Program-made: the position numbers and the translations under genes | Notes under the pieces: model-generated | The model's input: only the letters and a program-made list of their open reading frames with translations | Told to the model about the DNA's origin: nothing | Database searches by the model: none | Assembly: GCF_024158915.1 (NCBI RefSeq) | Contig: NZ_JAMZGF010000061.1 | Span: 1-32,448 of the forward strand | From: Chryseobacterium sp. S0630 | GTDB lineage: Bacteria; Bacteroidota; Bacteroidia; Flavobacteriales; Weeksellaceae | Direction of reading: 5' to 3' | Length of the DNA: 32,448 nt | Shown here: piece after piece, positions 24,199-32,391 of the stretch | Layout: every line of letters begins with the position of its first letter | Numbering within the stretch: position 1 is the stretch's first letter

Positions 24199-26592
24199 AT
24201 GAGTGTTGAAATCATTAACCTAAATGGATATTCTCCTTATCTTGATCCAACTTTATTTCATCAATCTGCTGAAAAATTTTATGAAGATGAAAACTATAGA
24301 ACAAATATTATAATATTCAATAATTTTCCTTTAGCAATTACTCCAAAGACAAATATTGATTTAATAATTTTTATTAAGACAGACTCGGTAGGTAGTAAAA
24401 AAAGTCCATATAATTTTTTTGGTAAAGATTTTAGAAATATAATTATTCCTATAAAAATTGCTAATGAAAGATTTGCATACGAAGATATTCATGATGAATT
24501 ATTGATCGAAATGTTTGAGGGAGATGCTGAAATGCTTAATAATAGTTTTAGAACTTTTCTTCAAAATAGATGCGATTTTAAAGTTGTAATGGTAGAGCCT
24601 GTCATTTTTGTACAAAGTGATAAACCTCATTTTTTAAAAAATATTATCTTAAATAATAATTTGGACTTCCATACTATTATCGAATATTTGAAAAATAGAA
24701 ATTATAGCCTATATTCATCCTATAGAAATTGGTATTCTTCATCTTTTGATACATTTTCTTATGATATAAAAAGAGTTTTTGACCAGGCATCGAAAGATTC
24801 AAATTACGGTTATCTAACAAAAAAGAAACTTAACTATATAGTAAGGAAGAGAAAGTCATCAGATTATATTTTGGAGCACGTAGGAACAAAAACAATAATT
24901 ATTGAAGGAAGGGCTGGCACAGGTAAAACAATGGAATTAATTAATATTGCTAGTATGATAATGGAGAGTGGCAATAATGTACTATTTCTATCATATAACA
25001 CATTACTAGTTAATGACGTTGCTAAAATTCTTAAACATAGACATAATGCGTTACTGAATGAGAGAACAAAAAATAGAGATATCACTAATTTCGAAAAAAT
25101 AGGTGAAATTTCAGTCAATACAATTCATTTTTATCTATTTCATCTTGTGAAGTCATTAGGAGTATCGCTTATAATCAACTTTGATAGAATGCAAAAACTG
25201 TTGAATACACTTAAGGAACGTACTGAGATTGTAGGTCAGTTTATAAATAACAATATCAACCCAGCAATCGGATTTGATGCAGAAAATTTAAAAACTTTAA
25301 TACAAAATGATTTGACCCTTTCAAAAGATTTAAAGGAAGCAGGTATACTTCTTCTTAATTTTCTTATTAAAAAGAACTATGACCCTAAATTTCCTTTATC
25401 AAAAAATATTCAATTTTTTATTGAAAATCGAAAAAAAATTTTAATATCAAACTTCCAAAAAGAAGTTTTTGTATCTGATTATCATAATATTTTAAAAGAA
25501 ACTTTAAAAGTGCTCAAGCAGACTGATCAGTTTTATGATGATTTTAATATAGCTAATAAAGGAGAATATTTAAAAGATCATTTTTCATTAGATAATGAAA
25601 ATCAAAAGTATTTTTCAAGACAAACATTTAATTTAAAAATTAGCAATAGAATAAGATCTCGGTTACGTGGTAGAAAAATATTTATTGATGAGGCTCATGA
25701 TTGCACTAAGATAGAACGAGATATTTTAATGACAGTCTTTGGTTATAATAACTTTACTGTTTCATCAGGAGGGAAAGAACAACTTATCCGAACTGGAGAA
25801 GTATTAGATTGGGATGTCTGTGTAGGGAAAAAACATCCTACAGAAAAATTCTCAAAAAACAATAGAACCTACAGAATGAAGAGTAACATTGTTCATTTGG
25901 TTAATTTTATAGCTAAAAGATTTAATATTGCGATTAATCTTATACCTGATTCAGAGGAAGATTCAGGTAAACTCACCTTAGATTTAAGACCTATTTCAGA
26001 TGATGGACTGAAGAGTTCAGTGGATGAGCATTATTTTGAGGGGTTTCTTACCGGATATTCTGCATATGAAAATCTACTATTTTTATTGGATTCAAGATCT
26101 GATCATATACTTAGCGTAGAGAACTCAGAAGAAAAAATGTTTGTTACTGAAAATGATAATATTTCAGTAAAAAGAAGTTTTAGAAGAAGTTGGAAGTTTA
26201 CAGATCTTCTTAGTAATAATAATAACTTTATCATGTGGAATGGGACAGTTGAGGGTAAAAATAGACTCCCCATCCCTCAGAATAATGATGCCAGAATGAT
26301 TTATTACGAATCATGTAGAGGCCTAGAAGCATATTCCGTTTTTTGCTTTGCTCTTGACCAATATTTTGTTCATAAATACAATGATGACGATGCTAGTATG
26401 TATTTACTAAATGATTTATATTACAGTGATAATGATCGTAGAAATGCTTACGCGATTACTGCTGTTATTATGGCAATGACTAGAGCTATAAACTCCCTTT
26501 ATATTAATATAAAAGATTCGGAATCTACATTAGGTAAAGTTTTATTAGAGTATGCAAGTGCGTTTCCGGATAAGATAAAAATATTAAAATAG
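24199..26592 (+). CDS. Second SF1-like helicase, DEAH-type Walker B
   Basis: A 797-residue protein. The first 220 residues have no recognised domain. A strand-like TNIDLIIFIKT and IIIPIKI could be a much altered NERD or PD-(D/E)XK core, but no acidic-K signature is present. The helicase core has Walker A GRAGTGKT at 237-244, a Walker B KIFIDEAHD with D497, E498, and later motifs ESCRGLEAYSVFCF (motif V-like) and IMAMTRAINSLYI (motif VI-like, with the arginine). The layout is like DNA2/UvrD-type helicases with long inserts. It starts 5 bases after the HATPase-helicase stop, so the two work as a pair (inference). No nuclease domain is seen. The same AT-rich base composition continues. Confidence 0.8.
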   Translation: MSVEIINLNGYSPYLDPTLFHQSAEKFYEDENYRTNIIIFNNFPLAITPKTNIDLIIFIKTDSVGSKKSPYNFFGKDFRNIIIPIKIANERFAYEDIHDELLIEMFEGDAEMLNNSFRTFLQNRCDFKVVMVEPVIFVQSDKPHFLKNIILNNNLDFHTIIEYLKNRNYSLYSSYRNWYSSSFDTFSYDIKRVFDQASKDSNYGYLTKKKLNYIVRKRKSSDYILEHVGTKTIIIEGRAGTGKTMELINIASMIMESGNNVLFLSYNTLLVNDVAKILKHRHNALLNERTKNRDITNFEKIGEISVNTIHFYLFHLVKSLGVSLIINFDRMQKLLNTLKERTEIVGQFINNNINPAIGFDAENLKTLIQNDLTLSKDLKEAGILLLNFLIKKNYDPKFPLSKNIQFFIENRKKILISNFQKEVFVSDYHNILKETLKVLKQTDQFYDDFNIANKGEYLKDHFSLDNENQKYFSRQTFNLKISNRIRSRLRGRKIFIDEAHDCTKIERDILMTVFGYNNFTVSSGGKEQLIRTGEVLDWDVCVGKKHPTEKFSKNNRTYRMKSNIVHLVNFIAKRFNIAINLIPDSEEDSGKLTLDLRPISDDGLKSSVDEHYFEGFLTGYSAYENLLFLLDSRSDHILSVENSEEKMFVTENDNISVKRSFRRSWKFTDLLSNNNNFIMWNGTVEGKNRLPIPQNNDARMIYYESCRGLEAYSVFCFALDQYFVHKYNDDDASMYLLNDLYYSDNDRRNAYAITAVIMAMTRAINSLYINIKDSESTLGKVLLEYASAFPDKIKILK

Positions 26593-26642
26593 ATAATAGA
26601 CGAATCTAAAATTGCTTTTATTTACGTATTTGTAATTTAGAA

Positions 26643-26650
26643 TATCTTTG
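26643..26650 (+). promoter_or_regulatory. -7 promoter box upstream of ExoVII-like gene
   Basis: TATCTTTG matches the Bacteroidota TAnnTTTG -7 box exactly and lies 22 bases before the ATG at 26673. No TTTG at the normal 19-20 spacing was seen upstream. If real, the ExoVII-like gene has its own transcript apart from the helicase operon. Confidence 0.35.
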
Positions 26651-26672
26651 TAAAATATATACTATCTTCATA

Positions 26673-27932
26673 ATGCAAAATATTGATAAGGGATATGAGA
26701 CTTATTCCCCTTCATCTGTACTAGGTCTATTTAGCAATGCTTTAAAGATTAACGCAACAATCAATCTTATTTATCTAAAAGGTAGATATGCATATGGTGG
26801 AGGCAAAGCGTATGGTAATTACTATTACGATCATTTATTTTCGGAATCGGATAATATTTCAATAGGAGTTAGAATTTCAGCATTATTAAGAACAAAGATT
26901 ATTAATAATGAAGTGTATACTTTACGTGGATATATTGAAAAAAGTATAAAAAACTCTTCTGTTGAGTTAAGGTTTTTGGTAGATGAAATTATACAACAAG
27001 AGGAAAAAGCAATTTCAGAAGAAGAGTTACAACGGTATGAACTTATACAGGAAAAACTGGAAAAAGGATCAACGGATCTGGAAACGGTAATCAGAAATAA
27101 AATCCTAAAAGAAGAGCCTATAAGAATTGCGAATATTTATGGTAATAATGCAATTGTTCAAAGAGATTTTGCTGAAGGACTTGATGTTTCGCAGAAATAT
27201 TTTCAGATTTCTGAATATACCTGCAGCATTACCTCTTCGACATCCATTTCAGAAAAACTGAGTGAAGTCTCTAAATCTGAGTATGATATTATTGCGTTAG
27301 TCAGAGGAGGAGGGGATCGCCAAAGCATGGAAACCTTTAATAATATTACATTATCAAAACTCTTTATCAATTTACCGGCAGTGTCGGTAACGGCCATAGG
27401 ACATACAGTAGATGAAACCCTTTTGGATAAACTCGCTGATAAGCGTTTTCATTTACCTCACGATTATGGAGCGGGTCTACACGCTATTGTAGAGAAGCTA
27501 CTACATGAAAAGTCCAATTCGAGAGCGTTGCTTATTGATGAGGTTAAAAAAGATGTCAGAAAACAATTTACTGAGCAAGTGAAAACATTGTCTGAGCAAC
27601 TTGCTAAAAAGACGGAAGAATTTCAAAAACTACAGGAACTTTCTTCTAAGCAACTTCTTGATACACAGAAAAACTTCGCTGAACAGCAAAAACAAAGACA
27701 GCTGGAGATGGATAATTATAAAAAAGAAATATCCGCACTGTACGAAAAGAATTTGCAATCTGTTATTAATGAGAAGACCGCATCTTTAAAAGCAGGAATG
27801 GAATCTTTACAGAAAGAAAATTCCAGACTGACTACAGAAGTTCAGCAAAGCAAAGGGGATCATTTCAAGATTATTATTGCTGTGATTATTTCGTTAATTG
27901 TTGGCTTTGTATTAGCTACTCTTTTTAAATAA
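26673..27932 (+). CDS. xseA: Exonuclease VII large-subunit-like protein, membrane-anchored
   Basis: A 419-residue protein. An OB-fold-like N-terminus (YSPSSVLGLFSNAL, about 1-100) precedes an XseA catalytic core. Conserved parts include VRGGGD (210-215, R211) and AIGHTVDETLLDKLADKR, with H244 and D247 at the positions known as catalytic in E. coli ExoVII. Next comes a long charged coiled coil (about 280-395), the region that in XseA binds XseB small subunits. It ends with a membrane helix (FKIIIAVIISLIVGFVLATLF, about 397-417), which E. coli XseA lacks. No xseB gene is seen in this window. It would be tail-anchored in the inner membrane. It sits after the helicase pair but probably has its own promoter. 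Its 3' end overlaps the convergent HTH gene by 8 bases. Confidence 0.8.
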   Translation: MQNIDKGYETYSPSSVLGLFSNALKINATINLIYLKGRYAYGGGKAYGNYYYDHLFSESDNISIGVRISALLRTKIINNEVYTLRGYIEKSIKNSSVELRFLVDEIIQQEEKAISEEELQRYELIQEKLEKGSTDLETVIRNKILKEEPIRIANIYGNNAIVQRDFAEGLDVSQKYFQISEYTCSITSSTSISEKLSEVSKSEYDIIALVRGGGDRQSMETFNNITLSKLFINLPAVSVTAIGHTVDETLLDKLADKRFHLPHDYGAGLHAIVEKLLHEKSNSRALLIDEVKKDVRKQFTEQVKTLSEQLAKKTEEFQKLQELSSKQLLDTQKNFAEQQKQRQLEMDNYKKEISALYEKNLQSVINEKTASLKAGMESLQKENSRLTTEVQQSKGDHFKIIIAVIISLIVGFVLATLFK

Positions 27933-28128
27933 TTTTTTCCTTAGTGAGTAAAACGCCTAAATGAAAAAGTGTTTTTGCCTGGTACTGCTTCCGAAGAGCA
28001 CTTAATCTTTTTTCGATTAAACTTTCACTGATTGTGATGGAGTGGTGGGTGCTTAGTTGTTCGCTGATTTCTGTGACTTTATAGCCTTCTGATAGATATT
28101 TTATGATGAGTAAATCTCTGTTTTCCAT
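27925..28128 (-). CDS. Small LuxR/GerE-like HTH protein
   Basis: A 67-residue protein. The N-terminal part reads like the helix-turn-helix of a LuxR-type regulator (LLIIKYLSEGYKVTEISEQL, then a stretch rich in S/T and a recognition-like helix SLIEKRLSALRKQYQAK). It ends HLGVLLTKEKII. No receiver domain or other domain is present, so it would be a stand-alone DNA-binding unit. Such tiny proteins are seen in Bacteroidota mobile elements. Its last 8 bases overlap the 3' end of the ExoVII-like gene on the other strand. Target unknown; a role as a local regulator is inference. Confidence 0.7.
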   Translation of the reverse strand: MENRDLLIIKYLSEGYKVTEISEQLSTHHSITISESLIEKRLSALRKQYQAKTLFHLGVLLTKEKII

Positions 28129-28213
28129 TGTTTAAAGATAATGATTTCCAATATGAAATTTAGAACCGATTGATGTTTTATAAATGAAATAAGATTTATG
28201 TATTCAAGGTTAA

Positions 28214-29017
28214 TTAATTATTGTTTAAACCAAATGAATTGGTTCCCAGTTTATTTTTGAAAAGACGTTCTTTTTTGATGGCTTCGTCAGCAGTTATCGT
28301 TTTCGGAAGAAGCATTAAAATTGAAAATTGAAAATGGTTACCATGTGAAGGGTCACAATCAAGAAGTTCTTTTAACATCTTATTATTTCCATGACCATTC
28401 GTTAAAGCGTAAGCTGACCAGCGACTCCAGATTCCATTTTCACCGTATGCTGATCCTACATAAAGCTTGCCCGTTTGGGTATCATTGATAAGATATACAC
28501 CCTTTGTTATGGAAAGTACCTTTTTCCAGTCGCTGTATTGATTGGTTACTATTTCTTTCAGTTCACTAAAACTTAGAATAAAATCGAAATAATCTGTAAA
28601 CTGCTTGTAATGAAGGCCGGGTTTGATCTCTATGACTTCCATTTCATTTTTTATCCATTGATGCCATGAAATAGCATTGCTCCACTTGATAATAACCCTC
28701 TTCTTAAGATCGTCATATTGCTCAGGTACTTCTATCATTTCATAATGGTAGCAGTCTTTAGCAAACTTTTGTCTGTCTGTAATTTGATAAACACCAATAA
28801 ATCGAGCGAAGACACCCTCTTCACCAATAAACGAAACGATATAATCGACATCTTTAAAAACATCTTTAGATTGTGAACTCTGATAAGCAAGGAATTCTGA
28901 ACGGTGATTCTTATAAAGATCATATAAATTCTGCCTTCCGTCTTTGTGTCTTACTAGTTTAACTTTTACATTCTTTTCTAATCCTCTGTTATAAAGCAGT
29001 TCTTGTATGGTAATCAT
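28214..29017 (-). CDS. GIY-YIG nuclease-domain protein
   Basis: A 267-residue protein. The C-terminal third is a GIY-YIG endonuclease module: GVYLIND at 173-179, GKLYVGSA at 183-190, arginine R199, and a following KKERLFKNKLG containing the acidic metal-binding site. The first 165 residues have no recognised domain; a segment ending IGVYQITDRQ (about 73-83) is strand-like. Homologues with this layout are seen across Bacteroidota as GIY-YIG nuclease family proteins; biological targets are not known. It starts 26 bases after the stop of the secreted LRR gene on the same strand and might be co-transcribed with it. Not clearly a homing endonuclease because no intron or intein is visible nearby. 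Confidence 0.85.
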   Translation of the reverse strand: MITIQELLYNRGLEKNVKVKLVRHKDGRQNLYDLYKNHRSEFLAYQSSQSKDVFKDVDYIVSFIGEEGVFARFIGVYQITDRQKFAKDCYHYEMIEVPEQYDDLKKRVIIKWSNAISWHQWIKNEMEVIEIKPGLHYKQFTDYFDFILSFSELKEIVTNQYSDWKKVLSITKGVYLINDTQTGKLYVGSAYGENGIWSRWSAYALTNGHGNNKMLKELLDCDPSHGNHFQFSILMLLPKTITADEAIKKERLFKNKLGTNSFGLNNN

Positions 29018-29043
29018 TATATGCTGTTTTGTTTCGATGGTAT

Positions 29044-29739
29044 TTATTTAACGGTAATAATAGGTGCAAGTTTCGTTGCTTCCTGATCAGCACCTTTAAT
29101 CAGTTTTACTGAATTTTCGATATAGAATGTTTTTAGGGTTTTATTATTCGTAATATCCAGTTCTTTTATTGATGTACCGAGTAAGTACAATTGTACCAAC
29201 TCATTATTTTTTGATAGATCAAGGTTGACCAGCGGTTTACATCCATCAAGATTAAGCGTGTGGAGGGCTGGAAATTTTCTTGTGTCGAAGTCAGTAAATA
29301 AATTATCCTGTAAATAAATGTATTGTATATTTTTAGAGTTTAACTGAATTTTGGTTAATCCCAATCTGAAAGCATAAATTCCTTTCAAATTAACCAAACC
29401 TTTTAAATCTAGAACTCCAATTTTGTTGTTGTCACCTATATAAAGATTTTCAAGCTTTGTAAGTTTGTTTACTAGGGAAAAATCTGAAATATTATTCTTG
29501 CGCAGATTAAGTTCTTTTAAACTCTGAAAGTGTTCAAGGCCGCTTAATTCCGAAATATTCTTTTCGTCCAGTTTCAGTTCGGTTACGGTTTTTATTTCTG
29601 AAATTTCTAATTTTCCGTTATGGTTTTGATCGAACTGCTGTAACAGAGCTGTTTTGAGATTATTGTCTTTAATGGAAATTTCTTGTGCAATAATGTTGAT
29701 GGATAGAATGACTGCAAATGTTGATATAATTTTAAGCAT
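29044..29739 (-). CDS. Secreted leucine-rich-repeat protein with EF-hand loop
   Basis: A 231-residue protein with a signal peptide (about 19 residues, IIAQEIS around the cleavage). Residues 35-48 (QFDQNHNGKLEISE) make a perfect EF-hand/dockerin-type calcium loop, followed by about seven leucine-rich repeats such as LKELNLRKNNI, LENLYIGDNN, LHTLNLDGC and LVQLYLLGTSI, capped by a short tail. In Bacteroidota such proteins are exported and bind other proteins or ligands. It is upstream of the GIY-YIG nuclease gene by 26 bases in the same direction. A link between a secreted protein and an intracellular nuclease is not obvious, so co-transcription may be a coincidence. Short length argues against a full BspA-like adhesin. 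Confidence 0.8.
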   Translation of the reverse strand: MLKIISTFAVILSINIIAQEISIKDNNLKTALLQQFDQNHNGKLEISEIKTVTELKLDEKNISELSGLEHFQSLKELNLRKNNISDFSLVNKLTKLENLYIGDNNKIGVLDLKGLVNLKGIYAFRLGLTKIQLNSKNIQYIYLQDNLFTDFDTRKFPALHTLNLDGCKPLVNLDLSKNNELVQLYLLGTSIKELDITNNKTLKTFYIENSVKLIKGADQEATKLAPIITVK

Positions 29740-29824
29740 TTTTGAAAAGTATATTATAAAAGTAGGATCGATAATTTATGAGAACCTTAGTTGAATTCTA
29801 CAATGATTTATACCTATAATAAAT

Positions 29825-30517
29825 CTATTTATTATTGTTAAAGTTGTCAAATAATTCCTGTAACGTAAATACTTCAGGCTTAGCTGAAAAATTTTCTTTA
29901 ATTATAATGTATAATTTAGAGTAGGATTTTGGAAGATATAATCTCTCTTTAATATACTGATCTATATATTTCAAAATAGTATCTTTTCGAGTGTGGATGC
30001 AGAGAAACACAGCATTTTGAAAATTATACTTGTTTAAATAAATGGTTAATTTAAAGAAATCCCAAAGAAATCTTTTATAAGGCAATCCTCTTTCGGTTTT
30101 TACTTCAGCGATGAGACGTTGATTATCAGGGTTCATATCACCCTGATCTTTATGGATAAAGAAATCAGGAATTAAGTTTAACTCTTCAATTAAATCAGCC
30201 TCTTTATCTAAAATCGTTTCAATTTTATAAGCAGCATTTTCGATTTCCATGTCGTTATACTCAGAAAAAATAAATTTTTTAGGAATTTGCAACTGCCTTG
30301 TTAGTTCACGAGGTTCTGTAATTTCGTTTGCATAATTTAGTACAGCGTATTGTGCATTTAATTGAGTAACAAAATTATTTTCGTATGTAGTCGATGCTTT
30401 TTTATTAGTCGCAATCCTATCATTTTGGAACGAAACTCTGGAAGTTTGATAGTGAATTTCCTCAATGCTTTTTAGTGCTTTTAAAAAATTATTAATAGCT
30501 GGGTTATTAGTTTTCAT
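29825..30517 (-). CDS. Predicted PD-(D/E)XK-type nuclease of unknown family
   Basis: A 230-residue protein. The best structural clue is D118 in IPDFFIHKDQ followed by E138-V-K140 in LIAEVKTERG, the order and spacing of a PD-(D/E)XK core. It is followed by an aromatic helix and strand (KRFLWDFFKLTIYL, AVFLCIHTR). The N-terminal 90 residues are helical and polar. I do not recognise the family; a type of restriction endonuclease-like or repair nuclease is inference. A TAGATTTG box lies on its strand at 30534-30541, about 17 bases before the ATG, and suggests it has its own promoter. It is isolated from the LRR gene by 85 bases. Confidence 0.65.
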   Translation of the reverse strand: MKTNNPAINNFLKALKSIEEIHYQTSRVSFQNDRIATNKKASTTYENNFVTQLNAQYAVLNYANEITEPRELTRQLQIPKKFIFSEYNDMEIENAAYKIETILDKEADLIEELNLIPDFFIHKDQGDMNPDNQRLIAEVKTERGLPYKRFLWDFFKLTIYLNKYNFQNAVFLCIHTRKDTILKYIDQYIKERLYLPKSYSKLYIIIKENFSAKPEVFTLQELFDNFNNNK

Positions 30518-30533
30518 TTTTTGTTATCTGTCT

Positions 30534-30541
30534 CAAATCTA
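30534..30541 (-). promoter_or_regulatory. -7 promoter box upstream of predicted nuclease
   Basis: Reading leftward, TAGATTTG is a full match to the Bacteroidota TAnnTTTG -7 box and would give a 5' leader of about 10 bases for the gene starting at 30517. No matching -33 box was seen. Confidence 0.35.
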
Positions 30542-30699
30542 CAAAAGTTTACAGAAAGTTATATCATAATATGTAGAAATAAAATTGATAAAACTTTAAA
30601 AGGAATTACGCCTCTGAATGCCAAACTATACATCTTTCAACCGCTTAATCAATTGCTATTAAAGAACTTCCTAGTTTGAGTTTCTAATGATACAGTATT

Positions 30700-31969
30700 A
30701 TGAAAACAAATAATGGTAAGGAATCTACTGAAAGGGTTAAAGTTAAAGATACACTACTTGCTCTTCACCACCAAACCAATACCATTTGTATAGTGCAAGG
30801 AGTTGATTTAAATGGCGAGCTAATAATTGATGTCCCCAGGGAGTCTTATAAAAATGGGTTGCGTTTTGATCGGGGAGATGACCGTTTTCTTGAGATATAC
30901 AGTACATTCTATCATCAGCTAAAAAATCCGGATAAGTTTTCATTTTTTAAAGTGACTGAATTTGAAGCCGAGCAGACTGTAAAAGATTTACAGGATTATA
31001 TTGATACTGCTTCTGATCATGAAAGAGAAAAACTGAATGAATACTCCGTTTCTATAGAAAAAGTGGAGGCGCAGAAAGAATATATTGCTATAACTCAAAA
31101 AGACCGTTATCAATATGATGTCGAGCAAGTGGATTGGAAAATGATGTCTCAGATTGGATTGACCAGAGAAAAGCTGGAAAGCATGGGGGCATTGGAATCT
31201 TTACTTAAGGGATATAAATCATCAATGCTTATCCCAGTGAAGATTGACCTTGGAACAGCGGTCAGTATACTGGATGCGCGCTTGTCTTTAAAGGTTAATG
31301 AGGTAGGAAAGCTTGAAACTCGGATTCATCCTATTAGGAAGGAATGTGATTTTACAAAACCATTCTTTGGGCAGCAGTTCAGCCAAGAGGATCAAAAAAA
31401 TCTATTGGAATTTGGGAATATGGGACGGGTTGTGAAGTTGATACATCCTATAACTGAAGAAGTAATCCCTTCTTTGGTCAGCAGAGATAAGCTGACCAAT
31501 GAGTTAGTGCCGCTTAGAGCTGATTTGGTAAGAATTCCTTTGGTGATAAAAGGGGTGACACTGGATGAATTACAGAAGAAAACCCTAAAAGAAGGAAAGC
31601 CATTGTATATTGAAAATATGCTTTCCAGGAGAGGCACACTTTTTAATGCAACGATTCAGTTTAATACAGATAAACGGTATGTCGAGTTTTTATTTCCTCG
31701 TCATATTAATAGTTTAAATTTACATTTAAATTTTGTGCTCTAAAACAGATGTTCCGGCCACTTTCAGAGGGAAAAAATTGAGATCGTGGCAGGTAGAGAA
31801 ATTGAATAAAGGAGAGCTGGCCTATATTGATGGGCTCGTGGATCGGAAAGGGAAAAAATATCAGGGGTATTTGAGATTTGATAAAAGGGTGGGGAAGTTT
31901 GAGTTTTCTTTTAAGAATGTGTGGAGGGAAATAGACGATCTGTCGAAGAAAAGGAGAAGAGGTATTTAA
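30700..31969 (+). pseudogene. Frameshifted DUF4099/DUF3945 protein, paralogue of 9790-11178
   Basis: The first frame (30700-31743, 347 residues) covers the variable N-terminus, the DUF4099-like block (YQYDVEQVDWKMMSQIGLT) and the first DUF3945 unit up to VEFLFP. It then runs into an odd AT-rich tail and stops at 31743. The next unit (VPATFRGKKL, GLVDRKGKKYQGYLRF) continues in another frame to 31969, where no ATG start is available. The intact paralogue at 9790-11178 carries both parts in one frame with the order FLFD...IPKTFRGKDL, so this copy is interrupted around 31696-31741. The extra DNA is nearly all A/T with TTTAAA repeats. The first frame could still make a truncated protein. It lies in the opposite orientation to the intact copy. 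Confidence 0.75.
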
Positions 31970-32010
31970 TTTTAGTTAATAAAAAACATTTCATATAATT
32001 GTAGAAAAAA

Positions 32011-32391
32011 ATGGCAGAAATACAAAGAAATAGTACAGGCCTTTCTGGCGAATACTTTGTCGCAGCTGAACTTCTTAGGAGAGGATTCAGTGTAGGAATT
32101 ACTATGGGTAATGCCAAGGCAATAGACATTCTTGCAGAAAAAGACGATAAAAAGTTCGTTATTCAGGTTAAAGCAATTTACAAACGAAAAAATAACGGTT
32201 GGCCAATAATGAAAGAGAGGATTAACCTTAATCACTACTATATATTTGTTAGCCTGAATGCTGATCAAATGTCAGCACCAGATTTTTATATCGCAACGGG
32301 ACAGGAAGCATATGATCAGTGTAGACAATATTCGACAAGAGGAATTATTACAATTTCAACACTTAATAAATCTGAATTAGTCAATACTTAA
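32011..32391 (+). CDS. Small PDDEXK_5-like nuclease-fold protein
   Basis: A 126-residue protein with a PD-(D/E)XK-like core: E14 or E20 in the first helix (GLSGEYFVAAELLRRGF), D39 in KAIDILAEKD, and Q52-V-K54 in FVIQVKA. This is the QxK variant of the motif, typical of the group-I-intron endonuclease-like PDDEXK_5 family and of other small stand-alone proteins of unknown role (recalled). The rest (INLNHYYIFVSLNAD, DFYIATGQEAYDQCRQ) fits the family's later strands. The stop overlaps the left arm of a perfect 13-bp inverted repeat. It may be DNA-binding or a nuclease; function not proven. Confidence 0.7.
   Translation: MAEIQRNSTGLSGEYFVAAELLRRGFSVGITMGNAKAIDILAEKDDKKFVIQVKAIYKRKNNGWPIMKERINLNHYYIFVSLNADQMSAPDFYIATGQEAYDQCRQYSTRGIITISTLNKSELVNT

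Noticed and set aside
24199..24860. NERD nuclease domain
   Set aside because: Strand order is suggestive only; the acidic-x-K signature is missing, so it is listed as a question and not as a domain.
28214..29017. Homing endonuclease of an intron
   Set aside because: The GIY-YIG gene is free-standing, with no split gene or intron-like structure beside it.
31733..31969. Separate small gene after the DUF4099 frame
   Set aside because: It opens with a TTG and continues the domain order of the intact paralogue, so it is the other part of a broken gene.
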